Assembly: GCF_020379485.1 (NCBI RefSeq)
Contig: NC_063444.1
Coordinates: forward strand, 8,876,652-8,940,651
DNA: 64,000 nucleotides
From: Brassica napus
Lineage: Eukaryota; Streptophyta; Magnoliopsida; Brassicales; Brassicaceae
Direction of reading: 5' to 3'
The notes under the pieces were generated by a model that ran no database searches, had not been told where the DNA came from, and worked only from the letters and a program-made list of their open reading frames with translations. Numbering within the stretch: position 1 is the first letter of the stretch; each line of letters opens with the position of its first letter. The position numbers and the translations under genes were made by a program. Positions 20,639 to 35,196 of the stretch are shown here, one piece after another.

Positions 20639-23600
20639 CTAATCAGAATCTTCTGAATCTTCATCAAACTCCCCAACCTCGGCTTCCGGCTCTGAATGTA
20701 CGACAGCATCATGTCCAAACACAGTCAAATTCTCAACGAGTTGAACATTTTCCAAATCTTCAACTGCCTGGGCGTTGCTGGTAGACTCTGGTTGCAATGG
20801 TTCATCATCATCAGAAGTTCCATCCACTCGTCCTCTTGGGTTGATTTACGTTACAGTAACCCATGGATCATCTCTGTACGTCACCCGAGGGCAATTGATG
20901 TAGCACACCTATACATATCAATTATACAAGTATTAGTTCAATATATAACATTAATTAATTATATTGGTAAAAAATTATGAATAGATTGACATACCTGATC
21001 AGCTTGCGAACCAAGAATGAAGGGATCATAATATTGAAGTTTCCGCCGCGAATGGACTGATGTAACACCAAACGCATCAATCTTCACTCCTCTATCTGGG
21101 GTGGTGTCATACCAATCACAATAGAATACTACACAACGCAATCCAACCATTCCAGGAAATTGGATTTCCAATATTTCTTTTATGTTGCCGTAGTAGACAT
21201 CGTCACCAGAAGAAGATGAAACACCAGCATCATATGTTGTCTTAGAATGACCTTTCCTTGTGAATGCATATCCTCGCGTACAAAATTTAGGATATGATTT
21301 GACCACATAGTTTGGTCCCTGCACAAATTCGCGTATCCAATCATCGAACACAAGACCTCTGGCCAAACCATCATTCACCTATAAAAAAAAACATATATGA
21401 TTGCAAAATTAATTAGTTTATATATATTAAATTTAAACTAATCATTTGCATAGGGTAATATGATATATGACTCACATAACTACGAAGCCACGCAGCAAAT
21501 CCGTTATCTCTAAGTTGTCGAAGCTCATCTTCTGTTGCATGCCTGTGAGTCATACGCAACTCCGCCATATATACACTATATACAAAAATATTATCAATAT
21601 GAAATAAATTTATTGAATATTAATCTAACAATAAATGAATAAATATTTTTACCTCTCATATTGTAGAACATCTTCACAGTTGGTGAGCAAATATGTTTGC
21701 AAATGAGCGTGCTCAGTGTCCGTAAGTCTCCGCTTCGTGAATTTTCCACTAAGTCGTCCTATTTCCTTGAACATGCTTGGGACAGTAACATGATATGTTG
21801 CTCTCTCCCCTCTATCATCATGCCGAGCAGGTCTTCGGTGTTTTGTTTGCACTTCTGGTGGAAAATAATTTTCAGCAAAGATTGCAGTTTCTTCATTGAT
21901 CACCTGTGCCACTATAGATCCTTCCACCCTGCTTTGATTTTTGACCATCTTCTTCAGATGATGCATATAACGCTCAAAAATATACATCCATCTGTACTGC
22001 ACAGGACCACCAAGTTCCAATTCTCTTGCGAGATGAATAGCAAGATGTTCCATTACATCAAAGAATGATGGAGGAAATATCTTCTCAAGGTTGCACATGC
22101 TGACTGGTGCGTTTGTCTTCAAATTATTAATACCCTCTTCAGTCACTACTCTGCTGCATAAGTCGCGGAAAAAAACACTAATCCCTGCAATTGCTTCATG
22201 AACATTACGTGGCAATAATGCGGAAAAAGCAAACGGAAGGAGGCGCTGCATAATTACATGACAATCATGACTCTTCAAGCCAGTAAACTTTCCTTCGCTT
22301 CTATCAACGCAGTTCCCCAAATTTGATGCATATCCGTCAGGAAATTTCACTTTATCTGTAATCCAATCAAAGAACTCTTCTTTTCTAGCACCATCTAGCC
22401 GATAAATGGGAAAAGGGGCCGTACCGTTCTCATCAACGTGAAGTTCAGAACGATCACAAATATCGACTAAATCCAACCTTGACTTCAAATTATCCTTCGT
22501 TTTACCTTGGATGTTAAGGACTGTGTTCATCAGATTATCGAAGAAGTTCTTCTCAATATGCATGACATCTAAATTATGCCGCAATAGATGACTCTCCCAA
22601 TATGGCAGATCCCAGAAAATACTCTTTTTGTGCCAGTTATGTAGCTCTCCAACCGCATTGACTCGAATGTTTTCATGTCCACCTACATCTGGCGTCCTTT
22701 CTGCATCAAAATACCTAAACTGCTTCAACAAATCTTTCCCACTAACTTCCTCAGGTGGACCATCAAACACCTGCTTGTTCTTCGTAAACGAAGTCTTACT
22801 CCTGCGGTATGGATGATCAGGTGGTAGAAATCGTCTGTGACAGTCAAACCAACACGTTTTCCTTCCGTTCTTTAGTTGGAAAGCATCTGTGTCATCTTGA
22901 CAATATGGACATGATAGCTTCCCATGTGTTGTCCATCCAGATAACATACCATATGCTGGAAAGTCACTTATTGTCCACATAAGTACTGCCCGCATCTGAA
23001 AGTTTTCTTTGCGCGAAACATCGTATGTCTCAAAACCATGCGCCCATAGTTGTTGCAACTCATATATTAGTGGTTGAAGAAACACATCTAGTGATCTTTT
23101 AGGATGATCTGGCCCGGGGACGAGAATTGAGAGAAACAAAAACTCTCGTCGCATGCACAAGCTCGGCCGTAAGTTGTACGGTGTCACAATAACTGGCCAT
23201 AGAGAATACTGCCTTCCATGCTTTCCAAATGGGCTGAAACCATCAGTAGATAATCCAAGATAAACATTTCTTCTCTCTTCCGCAAATTCTGGATATGTTG
23301 ACTGGAAATGTTTCCAAGCCTTTGCATCTGAAGGATGTCTAATCTCACCATTTGTGGAATGCTCTGCATGCCATCTCATTGCTTTTGCTGTGCGCTCACA
23401 CTGATACAACCTCTTCAATCTTTCCGTCAAAGGCAAATACCACATTCTTTTGAATGGGATCGGAACTCTTCCCCTCGTCTCCTGATAACGAGGTTTCCCA
23501 CAAAATTTGCATACATTCCGTGTCTCATCCGCTCTCCAGTAGATCATGCAGTTGTCAATACATACATCTATCACTTCATACGGTAGTTGAAGACCTGCAA

Positions 23601-24249
23601 CAAGTTTCTGAACCTCGTAGTATGAACCCGGTGCAAGGTTATCCTCAGGTAGAATACCTTTGACAAAATCAGTAATCGCATCCATACATTCTTCAGCCAA
23701 ATTATAGTCTGTCTTAATACCCATTAATCTAGTTGCAGATGATAAGACTGAATGACCATCTCTACAATTTTGATACAAAGGTTGTTTTCCTGCATCCAAC
23801 ATGTCAAAAAATCTCCTAGACTCGGGGTTTGGTTCTTCCCCTCTATAATGATCATGTACCATCTGCTCAGTACCTACACCATAATCTATATCCGTTCTAG
23901 ATTCTTCTAACCTAATATCAGGCTGAGGTTCACTAACAGGCTGAGGTTCGCTAGTACTACCATATTCATAACCAGTTTCCCCATGAAGGTACCAAACTTT
24001 ATAATTACGTGAAAACCCTTTCATATACAAATGAGTCCAAACATCAAATTCTTTTATAACCTTATTATTATTGCAAGAAGAGCAGGGACATCTTAACATA
24101 CCACTTTTTGCATCCGGTTGCTGTTGAACAAGCCTCATGAATTCTCCAATCCCTTGAACGTATTCTTCCGTAAGCAAATTGGTGTTCGGATCCAAATGAG
24201 GTTTATCCATCCACGAACGATAATAAACTTCTGAAGACATGATTTTCAC
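20639..24249 (-). CDS. TNP2-type CACTA transposase
   Basis: Catalyses excision and insertion of the element. Exons: 21653-24249, 21476-21575, 20995-21378 and one starting at 20908. The first exon holds an N-terminal transposase-associated zinc-binding region (SWMDKP...CPCSSCNNNK), the TNP2 core (YLGLSTDGFSPFG; CMRREFLFLSILVPGPDHP; LDVMHIEKNFFDNLMNTVLN) and a DUF4218-like part. Exon 3 is DUF4216-like (VFYCDWYDTTPDRGVKIDAFG). After VTYRDDPWVTVT in the last exon an in-frame TAA occurs at 20846-20848, giving 1047 residues. The same frame then continues open as a very acidic tail to a stop at 20639. Either the tail was lost by a nonsense change or the protein normally ends there. The start may be Met-1 (24249) or Met-4 (24240). 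Confidence 0.9.
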
Positions 24250-24339
24250 GGAATTGTTATGACTAAAGAGAATGAAGAGAGAATGAAGTGTGAATGAGTT
24301 GAATGAGGAGGGGTTGTATTTATAGGAAATTGCTTACGG

Positions 24340-24775
24340 ACCTCCGACGACTTTCCGACGAAATTCCGACGGATGTAAAGCAGTCCGTCGGAATTCCGTC
24401 GGAATTGTCCAATCCCAAACGGCTATACAACGGTCATATATATTTGTCGGCAACGGTCACATGGTTCATCGGAATTCCGTCGGAAAATACCGACGGAATT
24501 CCGACGACTTTGCTGTTAATCGGAATGTCGTCGGAAATTCGTCGGAATATACCGACGAACTTCCGACGACTACAACGGTTACATTTTTTATCAGAATGTC
24601 GTCGAAAAGTCGTCGGAAAATTCCGACGAACCATATTTCGTCGGAATTCCGTCGGAAATGGCCGACGGAATTCCGACGACTTAATTTTTTTGGATTTCGT
24701 CGGAAATTTGTCAGTATTCCGTCACAAATGTCCGACGACCTTGGTGTCCGTCGGAACCTCCGTCGGAATTCGGTG
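24340..24775. repeat. Subterminal repeat array of the CACTA element (right)
   Basis: Same CCGACGGAATTCCGACGAC-type motifs as at the left end, in both orientations, between the transposase start and the terminal inverted repeat. The transposase promoter must lie in or beside this array, so element proteins could regulate it (inference). Confidence 0.88.
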
Positions 24776-25096
24776 TGTTTTCTTGTAGTGGCATCTGCGT
24801 AAGGGAAACGATACTTCAATAGAATCAAAGCAGAATTGGATCAAATTAGAATATTACAATAATGTCAGATTCACTGCTCAAATGATAAAGGTAACAGCTT
24901 TTAAAAACTAATCTAGAACTATGTTGTTAATTTGTTATAGACAACACAGTCAAGTTCAAAGTAAGAATATAATAAAAGGCCATTACGAGAGTTTATAGGT
25001 GGCAGATCAGTTCACCATCAGGATCCGAAATTCCAAAAAAGAAGGAAGATCAAAGCTTTTACCTTTAGGAGTGGTCTTCTTCTTGAAAATGTTCAT

Positions 25097-27347
25097 GGCA
25101 GTCGCAACAGTGACACAAAACCCTAATTACGTTCTAGATGGAAGTGAAGTTGATCTTTCTTTTTTCTTAGTATAAATGTTTTTTTTTTGAACAAAAGAAA
25201 AAGAGTATAAAAGTGTTCTTCTAGTCATAAACGCAACGGTACTCTATGGATTGGAACTCGACCGTTACACTAGAAAATGAAAATCCCTCTTAGGAGGGCT
25301 TGATCAATGATTTTAAAAATTTATTTGACTAAGCCCAAAAATTTTATAAATTTTTAAAAGTTTAAAAAGATTCAAATGGTTAAAAATCAAATCTTGCAGT
25401 TGTTATTTTAAGTGATCCATAGATTTTCAGGGAGTTTTGAAAGAAACAAAAATATTAAAAATATTTAAATCAAAGTTTGTTTTCCAAAGAGATGGATTAC
25501 CATCTTCTGTTTGTTTGCTAAACATGGATTACAATTTTTTCTGTAATGAATAATGATATGATATTAGAATGAGATTTTAAAAAATAAGCTTTAACATTAT
25601 TTTGAATAAACATTTGTACTTTTCAGTATGAGAGGCTTTATTCAATGAAATGAAGAGAGATGATCAAACCAGTAGAGATATTCTTGCAGGTGAGGGTTGA
25701 TTAGAGTTGGCACTTGATGCATCTGGATCCACCATAAGTTCATAACCTATACATTTTACACTATAAGAACCAAGGCGTAGAAATTTCTGAAATCTTCACC
25801 TCCAATCTCGATCGTTGGTTTGTTCATTACAATTTTTTTTTTCTGTAATGAATAATGATATGATATTAGAATAAGACTAAAAATAATAAGCTTACCATTA
25901 TTTTGAATAAACATTTGTACTTCAGTGCGAGAGGCTTTGTCTATCTCTTAAGTAAAGTTCAATGAAATGAAGAGAGATGATACAAACCAGTGAAGATATT
26001 CTTGCAGGTGAGGCTTGCTTAGAGTTGGCAGTTGGTGCATCTGGATCCACCATAACCTATATACATTTACACTATAAAAACCAAAGTGTAGAAATTTATG
26101 AACTCTTCACCTACAGAGACAGTGTATATTATTATTGTGTTTAAATACATTATTTAAGTAGGTCACTAACTCCTTATATCTTAGTGTCCTCTTTAATCTA
26201 AAGTCTGGAATGTTGATTACTACACATATATGTTCAGATTGAACCCAAAAAAATTGATCTAGTCTGATCCAAAACTGGTTCTAACTCCTAAAGTAAACTT
26301 TGTATTTCCTTGTTTTTCTTGTCTTTCTGGAGTGTACGAAAGCAACATAAACTGTAACAACTCGTTCCGTGGGTTTCAGGTTGGCTCTATAGAGCGCCGA
26401 TCCCAACCTCTTAGTTCTCTCGAGTCCTGTGAAAAGATTGTTAGATGATGAAATCTTGAGTTCGAAGAACGCCAAGCGCATCAACAACTTACCTAAAAAC
26501 AATTTAGGGTTTATAGGTGAGGAATTGGGATCGGTGTTCTGCAGGACCGGTCTAGGTTCAGTTGTTATAAAGGGAGTGGGACAATCGGTGAAATTCCTTG
26601 CATTGAATTTTCAAAAAAAAAACTAGACCATTCAAACACTTCAATTAATTGACGTAAGCCATGACCATCAATCGGGATCTATACTTTAGCTAAACAGAAG
26701 CTGATGGCTACGTTTGAACCGCCGTTTGGAAACAATCAGAAGCGCGTGTGAAGACCGCATCTTATTATTATTGACTTCAGACAGACCTTGCTTTTTGATC
26801 TCAAGCTCTGTCATAATAATAAACTAATAATAATAAAAAGATGGATTAAACAAAAAGGAAAAAAAAAAAAAAAACAGAGATAAAATCGAAATCTATTGTC
26901 CATTTCTCAATTTGGATTGGCCTCTTTACATATCTGCTCTTTAGAGTTTTCCGGTTCTGAAATCGGATCCCCTCTTCCCCATCTTCCCAATCGGTATGAT
27001 CAAGATCAGAACTTTTTTTTTCAAATTTTCCTTGAATTTGTAATCCCAGCAGCACTGTACTCTTCAATTTCATACAAAAACTCATGATTTGATGATGGAT
27101 GCAGGAGCTTTTTGGCTTTGAATTGGATTTGGGTTTCGAAAAGCCATCTCCTTTTCTTCTTCGCATCATCCCCTTTGGAGAAATCAGGTGAATCCTTTTT
27201 GTTGTGTTTCTTGCTTTCGATGCAATGACACATGCATAAAGTATTGGTTAGATTGAGTTTTTGAGAAATGTTAAAAGCGGTTTTGTTCTGTTCTGTCTTT
27301 GTTTGCAAATTGGTGATTGATTCCTATTGGATAAAACCTAAGCAGAT
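25097..27347. other. Intergenic: divergent promoters of VPS2-like gene and LSD1
   Basis: It contains the VPS2-like 5' region, a tandemly duplicated unit of about 290 bp (25527-26115), unassigned DNA at 26120-26860 including a short frame near 26429, and the LSD1 leader (about 26870-27190) with an intron to 27342. No TSF/FT-like coding sequence is seen, although TSF occupies this site in A. thaliana as I recall. Confidence 0.55.
25527..26115. repeat. Tandem duplication, unit about 290 bp, with a short ORF in each copy
   Basis: Unit A (25527-25805) and unit B (25826-26115) align over most of their length, from TGTAATGAATAATGATATGA to GTAGAAATTT. On the minus strand each carries an ATG opening MVDPDA, with similar following residues (ANSNQPSPARIS in A, ANSKQASPARIS in B). 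The frames are 23 codons (25664-25735) and 43 codons (25922-26053). They could be copies of a lost first exon. Function unknown. Confidence 0.75.
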
Positions 27348-28532
27348 ATGCAGGACCAGCTGGTGTGTCATGGCTGTAGAAATACATTGATGTATCCCAG
27401 AGGAGCAACCAATGTCCGTTGTGCGTTATGTCACATTGTCAACATGGTCCCCCTTCATCCTCATCCTCCTCCTCCTCCTCCTCCTCATCATGGTATCACT
27501 ATATCTACATTTTATCATTTGCAGCTTTTGTTTGAGATATACGCTTTGCAATATTGAGTTCTAAAGTCTTTAACACAGCTCATGCAGGGATGGACATGGC
27601 TCACATTGTATGTGGTGGTTGTCGAACTATGCTTATGTACACGCGTGGGGCTAGTAGTGTAAGATGCTCGTGTTGTCAGACTGTGAACCTTGTCCCAGGT
27701 AATATATAAATATCTACTATCGTGTCTTTGTTTCATCAGCATTGTTCTTTTGTAATGCTTTCATAACTTCTTTTCCACTTTTCCCCAACATGTTATGTGG
27801 AGTTTAGGATTTGTAAAAGTAGATGAAGCCTTTAGATGATACATGTGGCCTACATAACCGCTTTGTTTGATGATCTACCGTTAGATTCTTGCCTTTAAGT
27901 TGTTGCCTTTTGGATGTATGATTGTCTTTCTATTTATTGTTAGTTTGTCTCTTGAAACTGTGATTGACTTCTTATGAAATCAACAGGACCCCCACCGTCC
28001 AATCAGGTTGCGCATATCAACTGTGGGAACTGCCGGACGACACTCATGTACCCTTACGGTGCATCATCTGTTAAATGCGCTGTTTGCCAGTTTGTTACTA
28101 ACGTTAACGTGAGTACTCCTTTCACTTCTCCATGGTTAAGTTCAAAAGATCTTTACTAGTTTTCTTAATCCGCAGATGAGCAATGGAAGGGTGCCTCTCG
28201 CAAGTAACCGGCCAAATGGAACAGCTGCTCCCGGGACAATGCCCTCTACATCCACTGTGAGTTTATCAAGTAACTCTTTAGATTCTTATGGAACTGGCTA
28301 CTTACTTACTCTCTTCATCTTCTCTAGCAGTCAACACCACCGTCTCAGACACAAACTGTCGTCGTAGAGAACCCAATGTCCGTTAATGAAAGTGGAAAGT
28401 TGGTGAGTATTACTATCTTATCATGTAGCTTAGTTACACATTAGAAGAGGCTTTTGCAAAGTGACTGAAACACATATACATAAATTGTAGGTGAGCAACG
28501 TTGTGGTTGGAGTGACAACAGGCCAAAAATAA
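27348..28532 (+). CDS. LSD1: Zinc-finger protein LSD1 (negative regulator of cell death)
   Basis: LSD1 restrains superoxide-dependent programmed cell death and pathogen responses in A. thaliana, acting as a scaffold and retaining bZIP factors in the cytosol. Six coding exons give 191 residues: 27348-27492, 27588-27698, 27987-28108, 28176-28256, 28328-28402 and 28491-28532. Three LSD1-type C2C2 fingers are intact: [39 protein letters not shown] and [20 protein letters not shown]. The start [11 protein letters not shown] matches the family. Finger 1 is followed by a His/Pro run encoded by a CTC-type microsatellite (about 27458-27490). A non-coding leader exon precedes it. Confidence 0.95.
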
Positions 28533-30254
28533 CTTTTAAAGAATCATTTGATCTGAAAGATCAAAATTGGTTCCGTCTATCCCTGCTTCTGGTTTGTGCA
28601 TATTACATACTGTTGATGAACACTTTTTTTTTGTTGTTAAAAAAAAAGTTGATGAACATAAAGGTTTTTTGGTTCAGTAATCTGTCATTCCTGTTTGTAG
28701 ACTCCATTGACCATTTGTGGCATTGTTAATGTATGTATTACTATAATCTGATACACCAGCCAAACATTAAGATTTGAGTTTGAAATCTGTTTCTTCTGTG
28801 GATTAAGCAGTGTTGCTCACAGAAACTGATCTTTACCTTTTGGTAGATTAGTTAACACTGCTCTTAAAGCATATCTTGGAATCAATACGCTCTAAGTAAA
28901 TACTCTGTATACATTTGACACACAGATCCTCTTGATAACTCAATGCACAACAGTGGCTTGTGAGAAGATCCTGTTAGCTAGCGGGTTAGACCACAAAGAG
29001 CTGGAAACTACTCTTGGGGGCTAAGAATGTATGAATTCATGGCTACTTTAGCTGCAGCCATTGTAATGTCACTGAACAATGAGACAAATACCTTGGTTGT
29101 AGCCACTTTAACCGCTGAGTTTCAGCACACACCACCTTTCCTGTAAAGTTCACAAACCTTTACAAACCTTTATAAAGGTTCAATAACTATCGAAACTAAA
29201 AGCAAAATGTTTTGAGTTATTGTTATTAACAGTGACTCTTGCAAAGATGTGTTACAGTCTAATGTAATGGTGAGTTGGTTTCCCAAGATACATCAACAAT
29301 TGAAAGCTGATTTAGTTGAGAACATTTGGCAAAAATTTGGAATACCCGATTTCGACTAATCGGTTTTTTCTCGTTTATGGTTTTTATTTGTATTTTTAAT
29401 ATGTTTTTATGTAATTTTTATTAAAATTTTTATGTATGTTTTTATTTTAAATCATTCTATTTAAAAAAAAAAAAATTACACTAACCAAGGTTCTTAAGCT
29501 TTCAAATCATCTTATTAACTCTTAAATTAATCTAAAGAACCCATAAGAGGTTCTTATAGATGGAGGTGCTCTGATGTAACGGAGAGCTTCCACAACTTAC
29601 AAGATCGTTTTTTTTTTTTGTGGTTAATGGTTATTACATAATCGCTGCTTCTTTTTAACTCTTTATAATAATATATAATAATATTTCTTAGACCAGACTC
29701 CAAGATAGCTCTTTTGGTCATGGTTGCCCTAATAAAACTCTGCTCTATTTATTTTCTCTTTTCTAAAAGAAGGAAAAAAAAAGAAAAAGAAAAACAAAAC
29801 CCTCTTTTTATTATTTTCACAGATAATTGAGATATAAACGTTACAAAAAACAATTTCAACTCAACTTGTCAGTCTTGAGATAGATAAACTTGTTCGGATT
29901 CTTGGCCCCTTCGAGAAGGTACACTCTCATCTTCCTCCTTTTAATGGCCGTAGTAGATCTTTTGCTTTTAAAGATTCTTTGTTACTCTTTTTTTGAGTAG
30001 AGAGTACGTTTTTAAAAACCAGATCAGCGGTTAATTGCGTGAGTAATTGAGTTGGGTTTGTGTAAAGTTCGATCCTTTGAGCTATACTTGTAACTGGGCT
30101 TACTCTCAGATTCTGTTTTTGCCTTGTTTCTCTTTTAGACAAAAGCTTTATGCTTTCTGGGTTTCTAGGGTTTTGAAGGAGGGTTTTGTTTTTAAACAGA
30201 TCTTTTCTTTTGTTTAGGGTATAAAGTTTGGGTCTTTGTTAACCCCAACTGTTA
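28533..30254. other. Intergenic between LSD1 and JMJ14
   Basis: It holds the LSD1 3' UTR, a MITE-like AT-rich stretch ending near GGTTCTTATAGATGGAGGTGCTCT (about 29350-29572), and the JMJ14 promoter and leader, which include long A/G-rich and T-rich runs. No gene is recognised. Confidence 0.5.
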
Positions 30255-34680
<4,426 letters not shown>

Positions 34681-35196
34681 TGATTAGCAAGCAAGCAGGC
34701 GCACACACACACTCTTTGATGTTGATTGTGTTATTGTTCAGGCTTCGGTTGTATTAGTAAAGAGAAATCTAGAGAGGTAAACAAAGTAGACAAAAGGGTT
34801 ACTTTGTTTGTTCTTTCACTTCCTTTAGAAAAAGGGTGTAGGATTATTTAATGTACTCATGTACCATTGTTCCTCTATTTCATCTGTTGTACCAGCTTTA
34901 ACTGAAGAAAAAATGCTTCTATGATTAGTAGACTAAGACGATGCAATTTGGTAACAGCTGTATCATATTTATTGTCAAATGAAGAAATATACCAGCCTGT
35001 GTTAAACCTGTATGAGCAGAAGATTTTAACAAAAGACCAAGTGGGTTTATAGTGGAGAAACAAGCACAAATGATTCAGAGCCTTTATAGTCAATCATTCA
35101 CACAATGGTTTGAACTAAAATGAGAACTTTCAAGTACTTAGGCTTGAGCATAAGCAAAGTGTAGGGAATCTGAATCTGTACAAAGAGGAAGAATCT
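34681..35196. other. Convergent 3' ends of JMJ14 and gamma-SNAP
   Basis: Only 516 bases separate the two stop codons, including both 3' UTRs. A short CA microsatellite lies at about 34701-34711. Nothing else is seen. Confidence 0.6.

Larger units (their letters stand above)
16581..24790 (-). mobile_element. CACTA (En/Spm) DNA transposon, 8.2 kb
   Basis: The element is bounded by 15 bp perfect inverted repeats CACTACAAGAAAACA (16581-16595 and 24776-24790) and a three-base target duplication GCA (16578-16580 and 24791-24793). Both ends carry many copies of CCGACGAA/TTCGTCGG-type subterminal motifs. It encodes a TNP2-type transposase (about 20639-24249) and a second protein (about 17283-18809), both on the minus strand. 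Between and around them are AT-rich tandem repeats. The ends and target duplication are intact. It may be autonomous, with a caveat: the last transposase exon has an in-frame stop before an acidic tail. Confidence 0.97.
14895..25096 (-). pseudogene. VPS2.2: ESCRT-III subunit VPS2 (CHMP2)-like gene split by a CACTA transposon
   Basis: VPS2 proteins form endosomal ESCRT-III filaments that pinch vesicles into multivesicular bodies. Exons: 25063-25096, 24791-24794 plus 16537-16580 (one exon split by the transposon), 16204-16232, 16068-16118, 15830-15934, 15732-15661, 15511-15582, 15343-15423, 15197-15232, 15027-15097 and 14895-14955. Without the insertion and one target-duplication copy these give 218 residues, from MNIFKKKTTPK to a C-terminal MIM1 helix DDLERRLASLRRI. 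The CACTA lies four bases inside exon 2. Using its end as splice acceptor shifts the frame by one base. An in-frame Met (MAVATRG) downstream could restart translation without the first 20 or so residues. Exon 3 reads GIEITSLQ where I recall GIEREITSLQ in the A. thaliana protein. Probably impaired; all other exons are open. Confidence 0.85.
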
